Assembly (NCBI GenBank): GCA_050084985.1
Contig: JBITNC010000001.1
Coordinates: forward strand, 147,126,001-147,190,000
Reading direction: 5' to 3'
DNA length: 64,000 nt
DNA from: Nageia nagi
Taxonomy: Eukaryota; Pinophyta
This document shows positions 34,480 to 46,500 of the stretch, piece by piece (the first letter of the stretch is position 1; the number at the start of each line of letters is the position of its first letter). The notes beneath the pieces were generated by a model. That model was given only the letters and a program-made list of their open reading frames with translations, was not told the origin of the DNA and made no database searches. A program made the translations under genes and the position numbers.

Positions 34480-35450
34480 ATGGCACCTGAGATAAGGTCC
34501 TAGATAGTAGCACAAGCTAATCCTACCATGATGACATTTTAGACTATGATCCAAAATATGGTAGATACACTTACCAGCACATTTAGGTCTAAAATTTGGT
34601 AACTATAGAACCAAATACAAACCATTAATAGTAAGTGTGATAGTGTCCAACTATGTATCAGTCATACCAACAATGCATCTAATTCACAATAGTTAGGGTA
34701 GTCAAGAAATTCATAGGGGTATCATAATAACTTTTAGGGCCAACAAGGTGGTTTCACTCTTCCTGCACAACCAAATTGGATTTTCCTTGATTTGATGGAG
34801 ATGATCCCATTGGTTGGATTTATAAGTTCAGATAGTATTTTACATTGAACCAAATTCTAGAAGATTTGAAGGTGTGCATGATAACTTGTCATTTGTACCA
34901 TGAGGCTCTCTAATGACACCAATGGTACTCAAAAAACTCATCTTGCTCCTTCATGGGATGAATTTACTCAATAATTATTGATCCATTTTGGTCCTAGTGA
35001 CTATGAAGATTTCCTAGGGGCATTGACTAAGTTACGTCAAACCACAATAGTCAAAGAATACCAAAATTAGTTTGAGAAACTAGCAAATCACATAGAGGGG
35101 TTGAATGACACATTTTTCATAAGTTATTTTATCAGTGGATTAAAGGAAGAAATTAAATTAAAGATCAAAATGTTTAATCCCAAAACTATGATGGATGCTA
35201 TTACTTTGGCAAAGCTTGCTGAAGATAAGGCCAATGCTCATCGATGAAATGTAAGGCCCCCATTCACAAGGACATATAATAATTCCCATCCCTCTAATAA
35301 CACAAGTGCCCCACCACCAAATTGTACAATACAAACTAAGAAGTTGATGTGGGAGGAAATGGAAGAGCATCGAAAGAAGGGTTTGTGCTATAATTATGGT
35401 GAGAAATTTGTTTATGGTCATTTTTGTACTAAATAAAAGTTATATTTGGT
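34480..35450 (+). mobile_element. Chromovirus gag
   Basis: The Retrotrans_gag core is visible at about 34970-35110 (LGALTKLRQTTIVKEY, then FEKLANHIEGLND and YFISGLKEEIKLKI). MMDAITLAKLAEDKA follows at about 35190, and the zinc knuckle at about 35383-35430 reads CYNYGEKFVYGHFC, with the second zinc-binding Cys changed to Tyr. In-frame stops are frequent. Confidence 0.85.
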
Positions 35451-35499
35451 TGATGTTGATGCTCTTAGGTAGAAGGAATATGAGAGTGCACCCAAAGAG

Positions 35500-37440
35500 G
35501 CTATAGAGAAAATTCTAGATGAGGAGGCCTTGATTATCTCTTACAGTGCATTGGAAAGAATTACTACCCCATAAACTATGAAGGTCAAAGGGTTTTTTAA
35601 AAAGTACACTCTCATCATATTGTTGGATTCAAGAAATGCTCATAATTTCATTGATCTATAGGTGGCTAAGGCTATATTTATTACATCCACCCTATAAATA
35701 ATTTTGAGGTTATGGTTGGTAATGGAGGAAAAATAGCATGTAAAGACATATATCAAAATGTCAAACTAAGCATGGGCCATTATACTTTGAAAAGTGACAT
35801 GTACACCTTACCACTTGGGGGATGTGATATAGTTTTAGGGGTGCAATAGCTGAGGACTTTTAGCATCATGTAATGAAATTTTGTAGAGCTATGCATGAAC
35901 TTTAAGATAGCTGAACAAGAGCATACTCTTAAGGGATTACAAGTTGGATCTTTACAAATTGTGAGCTCCCATCACATGGAAAAGATCCTACTAAAAATTG
36001 GGAAGGGAATGATGGTATAGTTATACTCTTTAGCAATCATTAAATTTGAAGTCACAAAGCGTAAAGACCTACAACCCATCTTGAGTAAGTATGCATGTGC
36101 CTTTGAGGAACCAATGAGCTTACCACCCTAGCGATCTCATGATCATGCTATCTAGTTAGTGCTGGGAAGTCAACCACCAAAAATTCATCCTTATCAGTAT
36201 CCTTATTTACAAAAACATAAAATTGAAAAATTAGTTCAAGAATTGTTGGATGTAGGAGTAATCTGACCTAGAGTAAGCCCATATTCTTCTCTAGTTATAT
36301 TGGTTTATAAGAAAGATGGCTTATAGCATATGTGTGTGGATTTTAGGGCCCTTAAAAAAATTACCATCAAGGATAAATTTTTGATACCATTCATTGATGA
36401 ACTGCATGGGGCAAGATATTTTTTCAAGTTGGACCTATAATTTGGGTATCACCATATCTACCTCAAGGAGGAGGATATACCAAAAATTATATTTCGCACC
36501 CATTAGGGCCATTATGAGTTCTTGGTCATGCCTTTTGACCTTATAAATGCTCCATTCATATTTCAAAATTTAATGAATTATTTGTTTTATTCATTCCTCA
36601 AGAAGTTCATTTTAGTTTTCTTTGATGATATCTTGATCTATAGTAAGACATGGTAGGAATACATGGCACATGTTGACCAAACCTTACAAATTTTGAGGGA
36701 ACATTAGCTATATGCAAAAAATTCAAATGTTTATTTGGTAAGAGGGAAATTGACTACTTAGGCTATATTTTATTCGAAGAGGGAGTTAAGGTGGATCCAC
36801 ATAAGATTACCTGATATGCAAAATTAGTTCGTTCCTACATCTTTGAAAAGTCTATGAAGATTCTTCATGTTGATAGACTATTATAGGAAATTTGTGGAAG
36901 ATTATAGTAATATTGCAGCACCTTTAACAATATTATTGAAAAAGAATGCATTTCAATGGTCCCCTCAAGCTAAGGTAGCTTTCCTTAAGCTCAAGGATGT
37001 AATGTGTACCACCCTGGTATTGGCAATGATAGATTTTTCTAAAGTATATATGATAGAAAGTGATGGTTTTGGAGTAGAGATCAAGGTAGCATTGATGCAA
37101 GAAGTGTATCCTTTGGCATTCACTAGTAGAGCACTTTTTGGTAAAAATTTGGATAAATCCAACTATGAAAAAGAAATGCTTTCCATCATTCATGTAGTTC
37201 AACACTAGAGACTCTATCTCATTGGTCACCATTTCATCATCCTCATGGATCATCATAGTTTAAAATTTTTTATTAAGCGATGTATTTCTATGCTTGAGCA
37301 ACAAAAATAAGTGACCAAACTATTGGGGTATGATTATGAGATAGTATACCATAAGGGTAAAGAGAATATGGGTGCTAATGCTCTATCCAAAAAATTTGAA
37401 GATCAGGTAGCACTATAAGCTCTTTCATCACCTATTCCTC
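35500..37440 (+). mobile_element. Chromovirus protease, reverse transcriptase and RNase H
   Basis: The protease is barely visible near 35620 (the triad region reads LLDSRNAHNFI). Reverse transcriptase starts near 36150 (HPYQYPYLQKHKIEKLVQEL) and continues with [24 protein letters not shown], the palm motif [10 protein letters not shown] at 36615-36644 (both catalytic Asp intact) and the thumb to about 36950. RNase H and the connection follow (FQWSPQAKVAFLKLK, SNYEKEMLSIIHVVQH at about 37156-37207, LLGYDYEIVYHKGKENM at about 37323). The longest intact piece is 113 codons at 36867-37208. Confidence 0.88.
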
Positions 37441-37619
37441 AATGGTTGGATAAAGTTAAATAGGATTAGAAAAAGGATAGCTCCATCCAAGAATTGTTAA
37501 AACAAATCACTTAAGATCCCATAAGTAAACCACACCACACATGGCATGATGGTATTTTGAGATTCAAAGGCTGAATTTTGTTATCATCTCATTCAAAATG
37601 TAAATAAAAAATATTTACC

Positions 37620-38880
37620 AAATTGCATTCTAGACCTACATCAGGACATAAAGATTTCTAAAAACTTATAAAAGGGTGTCATGGTCATTCTAGTGGGCAG
37701 GTATGAAATTTGATATCAAGTAGTTTATGATAGCTTATGATGTGTGTCAATGATAAAAAGGTGAAATAGTGGGTACTCTAGGACTCCTTTAGCCTCTTCC
37801 CATACCTAATCATATATGGATTAATATATTGATAGATTTCATTGAAGGCATTCCTAAATCCAATGGTAAAATAGTTATTCTAGTGGTGGTTGATTAGTTA
37901 TCCAAATATGCTCATTTTGGTTCATTGGTACATCCCTACAAGGTAGTGATAGTGGTGCAATTATTCTTGGATATAATTTTTAAACTACATGGCATGCCAA
38001 AGATGATTGTTAATGATCGTGATTCCACTTTTACAAGCTAACTTTCATAAGAGCTTTTCAAGCTGCAAGGTACCCAACTAAACATGAGCTCAGTATATCA
38101 CTCATAAATTGATGGTCATATTGAAATTGTCAACACATATTTAGAAATATATTTACACTATTTTACTTCAGGATAACATGTGCATTAGGTATGATGGCTT
38201 CCCTTGGCTAAGTGGTGGTATAATACATTTTATCATTTTGCTAGCAAGATGACCCCCTATGAAGTAGTGTATGATCAAGCTCCACCAACAGTCACCTCAT
38301 ATGTTGCAGGTACTCATAAGGTTTAGGTAGTTGACTCATAATTAGTTACTCGATATGATATTCTTTATTTGCTCAAGTATAACCTTCAAATATCCCAACA
38401 TTATATGAAGTAATAGGCATATCAATAACATGTCAAAGGGGAGTTCTAGGTAGATGACATGATCTTTTTGAGGCTACAACCTTATCACTATAAATCCTTA
38501 AAGATAAAAAGACCTCAAAAATTGGCCCCAAAGTTTTATGGTCCTTAAAAGGTGTTATAGTACATTGGACCAATTGCATACAAACTAAAGCTTCATACTT
38601 CTTCCAAGATTCACCTTGTGTTTCATGTCTCCTATCTCAAGAAAGTGGTCAAATTAGAGGTTCGAGTTTAGACATAATTACCTAAGTTGGTAGAGGATGG
38701 ATCAGTTGTAGTTGTACTTGACAAAGTTCTACATCAACATTCATGATAGCTTCATAACTGCACCATCATAGAAGTCCTTATGCAATGGCAAGGCATGACA
38801 CTTGAAGATGTAACATTGGAAATACTTCATTAGCTACAACAATAATTTTCATAATTCAAACTTTGAGGACAATGCTTTAT
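37620..38880 (+). mobile_element. Chromovirus integrase and chromodomain
   Basis: The core reads IDFIEGIPKSNGKIVILVVVD at about 37833, LHGMPKMIVNDRDSTFTS at about 37986-38038, then IDGHIEIVN at about 38110. These correspond to the D, D and E positions of the DDE triad, and the last appears intact. The GPY/F-like module (APKFYGP ... VLQ-type region, IGPIAYKL) lies at 38527-38590, followed by LVFHVSYLKKVV. At about 38735-38870 a segment with VLMQWQGMTLEDVTLE corresponds to a chromodomain, the histone-tail reader that directs integration. Stops interrupt every part. Confidence 0.85.
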
Positions 38881-38894
38881 CCCAAGAGGGGTGG

Positions 38895-39297
38895 CATTTA
38901 GGATCCCATATCCTAACATTTTAGTGTTAGTATTAGTTATTTAAATTAAATTATTGGCCTATATTGTAAACCATAATATTATAATTATAAGGATGGGGCT
39001 CAATTTTTCATTACTATTAGGGTTAGGGTTAGTATATTATAAATAGGTAAAAGTATGTGGAGAAATAGATCTTCAACATTATTTTCACTTTTAGAGTTGC
39101 AAGGAGGTAGCCCATTCGAAGCAACTTGTGATTCTATTACTATTCAATAAAATCCTATCCTTATCTACTTATTGTTTCTATTTTGTGTTCTATTATTAGT
39201 GCATGCTATGTTATTTCCATTAGATTAGTTATTATTTTTTTGTTCAAATCAGTATTTCTTTACATTTTTACAATATTTCCTTTTCATATTTGTAGCA
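38895..39297 (+). repeat. 3' LTR of the chromovirus
   Basis: Matches the 5' LTR along its length and is preceded by the purine-rich CCCAAGAGGGGTGG, a plausible polypurine tract. TATAAATA is kept at 39038-39045. The opening TG of the LTR is degraded. Confidence 0.88.
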
Positions 39298-40690
39298 TCA
39301 TATTATTTAGCCATGTTTTAAAGAAATAAATTTTGAACATGACTATACAAAGGAATAAGAGAATTAAAAAATATCACCTGAATGCACCTATGATGAGCCA
39401 TGAAGAAAAGAGAAAAATATTGACATGAACATTAGCACTAGCACTAACCTTTGTAGATATAACATATCTAAATATTGGATTGGAAATTTATAGTTCTAAG
39501 TAATATGATAACATGTAATGAAAATATGAATCTAAAAAGGAAAAAGACCACGATATCAATTGAAGGGCTATTAGACTGATCTTCATGTAAACACCCTAAT
39601 CATAAAATTTCAACTATTTTTTATGAAAAATAAATGATTTATGAGGATATTAATGTAGAAAGTATATCAAATAAGTATGTTATATAAAAAAATACTAGTT
39701 TTAATGATAATATATGAAGGATTATTATATTAAAGCTAATTAAGTAGATAATAATCGAACATACAAGACTAAACATGAACTTAAATTAAACTCTTGGATA
39801 AAATATGAACACAAATTATAGATGTAATTGATCTCAAACATGCATAAAATGGTTTGAGATGTATGGTATTTCTTGAGTGGTTATCAATATTACCATCTAT
39901 AATCTTATTATTATAACTTTTTTTATGATGATTTTATTTTAGGACCAAATTACCAACCTTAAATTCCCTTGGTATTATCTTCTTAGTTTATGCTCTTTTT
40001 TGATAAACTCTTAGATATTCCAAAGTGTGAATCCTCTTTTTAGCTAAGATTTATAACCATTTCAATTAAGCTTTTATTTATTATTCTTTACAAATACACC
40101 TTGAAAGATGAAATTTCAATCTCTAAAGGAAGGAATAATTCATAATCATATAACAATGAGAAAGGAATGCTGGAAACTTAGCTCATTACCTGAAGTCCAA
40201 TACTAAATTTTCAATTTTATATTTATAGTTTTAGTGTGTTTTGTAATCCTTACACCAATCATAATGCCCCTAACAACCTTTTAACTAACCATAATGCACC
40301 TCACTCTAGGCATAATGTGCCTTAAACACCAGGTATAATGTGCTTAGCACCAAACATAGTACACCTCAACCCTTTGTACTAAACGTAATGTGCCTAAAAA
40401 TAAATCTTCATGGGCTCTTATTGGCATGAGTAGGATTGTAATTTTTAGCTTTCAATTTTTATTAGTTGTTATTATTTTGGGTTATGGTTTTATCTACTTA
40501 TCTTTTAGCATGATAGGGTAAATTTAGAATATTTTTATTTTCTGTTGGATTGGATTGTAACAAGTTGTGATCATGCAACTTGAATTTATATTTAGCACAG
40601 TCTATTTTTTAGTTTATCCAAAACCTATATATATATATATATATATATATTCATTTTTGTAAATCATTTAAAGTAAAATACTTCCTATTT
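39298..40690. other. No gene; probably contains the LTR of the downstream copia element
   Basis: No coding content. The segment just before the primer-binding site at 40691 should be the 5' LTR of the copia element, but I could not fix its outer boundary. It includes a (TA)n run near 40628-40650. Confidence 0.4.
40260..40395. repeat. Short minisatellite, six units
   Basis: Six units of the form CATAATGTGCCT followed by 9-18 variable bases, starting at about 40260, 40290, 40311, 40334, 40356 and 40385. It may belong to the copia LTR. Confidence 0.75.
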
Positions 40691-41228
40691 TGGTATCAAA
40701 TCTTTATAAAGATATATTTAGTGTAATTGCAAAAAATTATTGAATTCTTTCAATAGACTATGATTCTTTATTTCTTTTATGTTGAGCAATATGGATAAAA
40801 ATAATAATAATATATCCTTCCCAAACTTCTATGGAGAGGAGTATGAGTACTGATATATCAATATGAAGATATTTCTCATATATAAGGGTCTATGGGATAT
40901 AGTTGATAAAGGATACAATGAACTAGCCAACTAGAATAGTGTTTAGGCTAATGATAAGATTTTTAAGGAGGATTAAAAGGATAAATAATTTGCACTTTAT
41001 CATATAAAAGGTTCATTGGATAAGACCATCCTCCCTAGGATTGCTTCAACCCTTGATGCATGAAAATTAGTCAAGGAGAGCTATCAAGGTAACACCCAAG
41101 TAAACAAGTGAGGTGGCAAACTGTCAAGAGAGATTTTAAGAATTCAATATGCAAGCCATTGAGATAGTGGGGGATTATTGTATGAGAGATAAACCATGTG
41201 TATATAATATGAATACTTAGAGTAATTT

Positions 41229-42197
41229 CAAGAAGATGAGTCCCACTTTTGGCAAAAAAGTGAAAGTATTTTCTTTGATTTTTAGGTTTTCTCATACTTG
41301 ATCTCAAAATTTGAAGCACTTAGAGTCTAATTTTTGAAAAAGGTCACTTGCGTAAAAATGTAGTTCTCAAAGTATAGTTTTCAAATATGTAATTTATTAT
41401 AATATAAAAATAATATAAATTAACATTTGGTAGGCATGTTTAAAAGCCACTATTTACAAAATACAATTTTGAGACCATACCCTAATTGTGTCTAACGAGC
41501 ATAATTGGAATTAAAATATATTTTAAAATCCATTTGAGAAAAGATACCTAAGACACTAAATATTATGAAGGATATTTTTTGTAATTTTTTCATGAATATT
41601 TTATTTTTTTTATAAAAAATTTATTGACCATGATTACCATTTCAAAAATTGCTTATGTCCAGCAAGTATAATTTGACCTAAACTTATCATTTTTAATTTG
41701 TTTTTATTTTATCTTATGAAGAATCATATGCAAATTGTGCACATATATTATTTTTTTACAATTAAAAAAAGTTATTAAATAAAAAACAAAACCCACTATT
41801 TAAAAAATACAATTTTAGGACCATACCCATTGTGTTCGTCAAGCATAATTGGACCTAAATTAAAATATTTTTTTAAGTACTTTTGATTAAAGATACCTAA
41901 TATACTAAATATTGTGAAGGGTATTTTTTTATATTTTTTTCATGAATATTTTATTTTTTTATTGATTTTTTACTATCCATGATTTTCATTTTGAAAAATG
42001 TTCATATTCAACAAGCATAATTTGAATAAAACTTATCATTTTTAATTTATTTTTTATTTAACTTGTGAATAATTGTATGCATATTATGCACATATATTAT
42101 TTTTTCATAATTTTAAAAATATAAAAATTTATTAAACAAATACAAAAACTTAAATTATTCATAAGACTTCCTCCAAATTGGGACTCATCTTCTTGCA
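41229..42197. mobile_element. Non-autonomous terminal-inverted-repeat element with internal tandem repeats
   Basis: About 970 bp inserted in the copia gag. The ends form an inverted repeat: CAAGAAGATGAGTCCCA at 41229 and its complement at 42181-42197. Between them are two tandem ~345-bp units, 41448-41792 and 41793-42140. There is no coding capacity. A second, split copy is at 56625-56952 and 61835-62065, which shows that this is a dispersed family. I cannot assign a superfamily because the target-site duplication is not clear. Confidence 0.65.
41448..42140. repeat. Two ~345-bp tandem repeats inside the non-autonomous element
   Basis: Unit 1 starts CCACTATTTACAAAATACAA at 41448 and unit 2 starts CCACTATTTAAAAAATACAA at 41793. 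Shared landmarks include ACCATACCC, AGCATAATTGGA, GATACCTAA, TGCACATATATTATTTTTT. Divergence is moderate, so the duplication is old. Confidence 0.85.
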
Positions 42198-43557
42198 CTT
42201 ACCCTTTATAGAGAGGATATTTTGAAAAATGGATATAGTGAAATAATTGTTGAGAACACTTCTTCCCAAGTGGAACCAATTAGTTATCATAATTAAAAAT
42301 TCCAAAGATGTATCAACTCTTACTAATGATAAGCTCATAAGCTCCTTCATATCACATAAAGAGAGGCTCCAATATCCTACATAATCATCGATTACAGTTG
42401 ATGAGAAGAAGAATCTTACAATAAAGGAGGTTAAAGATTCCAATGCATAAGAGATGAAGGGAGAGGTCAACCATATTAAAGAGGAAGGGAAAAAGGAAGG
42501 AGAGGAGCTACAAATGGAAGAGGTAGATGTGGTTCAAATGTAGAGGAGATAAGAAAAATAAATAATGTTACTACTATAATAATTTTGGGCAATATGAGAG
42601 GGAGTGTAGAGCAAAGGTTTTTCAAGAAGGAGCAAGTGCAACCAATTATGGAGAGTAGGATAGGATATCCACTTTATTTTTGTCTTATGGGAAACTAATC
42701 ATAATATGAACAATGAAATTTAGATTTTAGATACAAGTACCTCTAATCACATAATCAAAAAAGAAGAGTTACTTGCCACAACTTTGATAAAGTTCTCTTT
42801 CATGTCCAAGATAAAGCTTGGAGATGACAATGTATTAATTGTGAAAGGTATAGGAACTATGAAGTTCAAAACCAAAGAGGGTACCAAGAAAGTAAATAAC
42901 ATCTACTACACTCTTAATCTCAAACACAATTTGCTATATGTGGGATAAATTATGAAGAAAAATTGTAAGCCTAAGATGGAAAGTGTATGATCTATGATAA
43001 GAACAATGGTCACAAGCTAGTCATTACAGTCTCAATGATCAAGAATAGATTATACCCACTCAAATTCTATGTAGATTATGTCCAACTAGAAAATGTAGCT
43101 ATGGAGAATACGAATTGGCTTTTGCATATGAGATATGACCATGTAAGCTTCCCAAGTTTGAGAATGTTGATATCTCAACAAATGACCCATGGCCTTGCCA
43201 AGATTAAAGAATGTATGGATAATATCAACCACTACCAACTCTAATAGCTCATGGAAAGCTATTATGTAAAGATGATAGAATACCAAAGGTTGATGTAATC
43301 ATATTTAGAAGCTTAATTAGGAGCTTGATGTTCTTCACCAAATCTAGGTTGAATATTTCCCATAGTGTCTCACTTGTGTCAAGTTACATGAGTGACTCTA
43401 TTGAAGATCACATGAAGGTAACGAAGAGGATTATGAGGTATGTTAATCACACATTGGATTTTGGAATATACTACTACAATAACCAAATCCAAAGAATCAT
43501 AACCATTGAGATAGTTAAAAAATTCTACGATGTGTATTCACCTCATTTAGATGCTTA

Positions 43558-46500
43558 ATCTTGCATAATAACATAACCAAAAAACTTCAACATTTTTATG
43601 GTACCTAAAATAGATTCAAATAAAAAATAAGGATTGTATCATCAAATATTAATGTTGATTTAAATATGATATGACTATTTATATTTTTTTTTACACAAAG
43701 GTATTAGGTTATAATTTAGTTTCAAAAATATCAATAATTACCCTTTTGATTCATAGAAGAGGGTAATAGAGAATAGGAAATAATGAATTAATAATAAATT
43801 CTCATTAAAGCTATAAGTCAATTTTTTGATTCAATAAAATTGAAGTTTTTTCAAGATACTAAAATTTTCAATTAGGGGATTTACTAAAGAGGCTAAGGCC
43901 CTCTTTCCTTGTAGCATCTACTCATTTTTTAAATTTTACTTATATTGTGATTGTTAATTTTATTATTTATTTTTATTTTCATTACTCTTTATTATGATAA
44001 TTATTTTAATTTAAATAGTTATAAGTATTATAAGTTATTACAATCTATTACATTTCATTCATGTTAAATGTGAGTATGTTCTATTCCATATTGTACTAAA
44101 TGAAAAATTACCAAAAATATTATATTACTTATCATTTCCTATTTCAATTTAACTTATAATTTCCTCAAATTTATGTTAATAAGTCTTTGGTTACACATTC
44201 TTGATGAGCATTGCATATATATCATAAAGTAAAATGTAGTTACTATTGCAAATAGTCTTCAATATTATCCTAGATTGATAAGAATCAAATGGTGATATGA
44301 TAACCTTCCACATACTTTAATGAAATATAACTAGTATGAATATACCCCCCTATCAATCATCAACACCCTAGGTTTCTTCTTAGATAAATTATTTAGGTTC
44401 CATTATTATCCAAAGCATATTTGTACCCTTTTTCGACCTCCTATAAATACTTTTTCCTTATGAGGTGTTTATCACATCACAAGATCAAAGAAGTTAGCAT
44501 TATATCAAAAAATGTAACTATGAATACAATTATAAGTGCAATGTTAATTACAATCATAAGTACAAGAATAATGGCTAATGCCATTTATGTAATCCTATAA
44601 CATAGTTCTAAAAAATATCTTAAATACATAAATCATAGGAGGGTATCATGTTATTGATATGCTTCATAAATGGGGCCATGATAAATTTGAGACTAAAGTA
44701 AGATGAAATCATATATAGAAGTTTAAGATTGGGTATAAAGAAATAATGAATCAATGGTTGGACCTTATACTATCTCCTTTTAGCAATTAAAGGAAATTAA
44801 ATCAAATAAATGACTTACTTAGGAAGTAACTCCCACCATGGATGTAAGATGGGGAAATAATGCTAAAGGTAGCATTGGAGATAAAATTCACTTACATAGT
44901 TTTATTGAATGTAGATTCTATATATAATAATCCAATATTTGTTTTCTAAAAAAAATGATAAAAAAAATCATTAAACATATTAAAAATTCTCAAATAAGAA
45001 AACTCATAATCTTTAGTATTTATAATATCAAAAGCTTTACAATATTAACCTAAACATAAATGATCAAATGTTTAGGCTTGTTAATTCAAAAAATATCCTT
45101 CCATTTTATCATTATGCCATTATGAAACAACCTAAAGCCTCGAGAATGTTTGTGATCTTATTCAATATTATCCATCCATAAAGTTTCAATTGCCATCGTT
45201 TCAAGACAAGTAACATGGATATAAAGTGTCGAAAAAAATTAGGTTTTCTGTTATAATTGGTAAAATCTTCGATTTGAAAGTGTTGGAAACTACTGAATAA
45301 AGTGTAACCTAATGAACTAGAACATGATCTCGCTTGCTTCATAAGGGCCTAAAGCTTGAAATGTTATTCAAGCACTAGTCTAACTTAAAAGATTTACGGG
45401 AGATGGCGCTGCTGAGGAGGTTCATTTCTTTCCACAGATTTCTTCAAGAAATCCCACTTTGGTTCCTCTTTGATCTCTTGCCTCGACTAAACCACAAAGA
45501 AAAGAAAGAAAGAGTGTTGAATTCAGAACGATGCTGCAAGAAGGAGCTTCAGCTTCGGAACCCATCCAAATTGATAATCAAAGTATTCCACAGGACCTCA
45601 GCCAACAAACCCCCCTGACGAAGAAAGAGAAGAAGAATTACCAGAAGGTCTTCTTACGACGGGACACTATCACGACGCCCTTGTCTTCTTCTCGACAATC
45701 AGGTGGAGGAAGAGAACGGCACCCGCAATTATCTGCCGCTTCCTCACATTCCCTCGCATTGTTTACACAAGTTCATCGACGAAAGTGGAGTCCGGCAGGT
45801 GGACGAGATTGTGGCATGCTCCGGAGGATACCTTAGTTATCACCTTCACCATTTGAAGTGCTTCTTGATTTGCCATCCTGCAAGAAAATCCTCAGAATTC
45901 TTCATTTTCTATGGCAAAACATTTCGCCCATCTTCCATATTGGCAGTATTTATGCAAGCCAGAGGTCACAGAAATATGCGGCTCCAGGTTCTTGTTCGAG
46001 GTGATCAAGAAGAAGGGACTCACTTTACTTGTTTCAAGGTGTGTTCGTATACTTACGATAGCGCAACTGACGATGCGAATGGGGAGACACCTTGGACTCG
46101 GGGAAACAACTACTTCAAGCAGATCTGTGAGGTAGGAGATAAGCCTCCTCCCATTTTAAGCTGTCAAAAAGAAGGATAAAGAACGATTTACACTTTGGGT
46201 TTAGATAATTCTGATAAGAGTTTCAAAATCTGGAAATTGGGAGAGAGGTGGTATCGTTTGGGAGTTTTACATGAGGGTAATATTGTATGTTCTGTGCCTT
46301 GAAACCACTTTATGGAGCGAAATATAAACAGATAAGTTCGGCCTTGTTTTCCTACAAAAATGGTCTGTTTATAATGAGTTACTTTTTAAAGAATGACATG
46401 GATAGAAACGGAGAACGAATCGGTCTGTGGAGGTTAGAACTTGTACTCAATCCTCATGAACAAAGATATTCTCAGGTGAAGGTGGTTGAGTTTCCAAGGG

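Larger units (their letters stand above)
33325..39297 (+). mobile_element. Complete but dead Ty3/gypsy chromovirus
   Basis: About 5.97 kb bounded by two similar ~400-bp LTRs. The internal order is primer-binding site, gag, protease, reverse transcriptase, RNase H, integrase, chromodomain, all on the plus strand. That order with integrase last and a chromodomain at the C-terminus defines chromoviruses. Dozens of stops, mostly TAG, abolish function. No matching 5-bp target duplication was found next to the LTR ends. Confidence 0.9.
40691..43560 (+). mobile_element. Ty1/copia element with insertion and internal deletion, decayed
   Basis: A primer-binding site (TGGTATCA at 40691-40698) is followed by gag from about 40790: FPNFYGEEYEY, LWDIVDKGYNE, ALYHIKGSLDKTILPRIAS. 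Gag is broken at about 41229 by a terminal-inverted-repeat element and resumes at about 42198 with LLPKWNQLVIIIKNSKDVST and a zinc-knuckle region near 42560. The protease segment (42720-42960) shows ILDTSTSNHI, where the catalytic DTG/DSG Gly is Ser. The pre-integrase domain at 42987-43244 (NTNWLLHMRYDHVSFPSL) is followed within about 60 bases by RNase H sequence (LIRSLMFFTKSRLNISHS ... ITKRIMRYVNHTLDFGIYY-like) at 43305-43510. The integrase core and reverse transcriptase have therefore been deleted. Confidence 0.8.

Noticed and set aside
36933-37256. Minus-strand ORFs of 107 and 65 codons
   Set aside because: They are antisense to the best preserved part of the chromovirus RNase H region.
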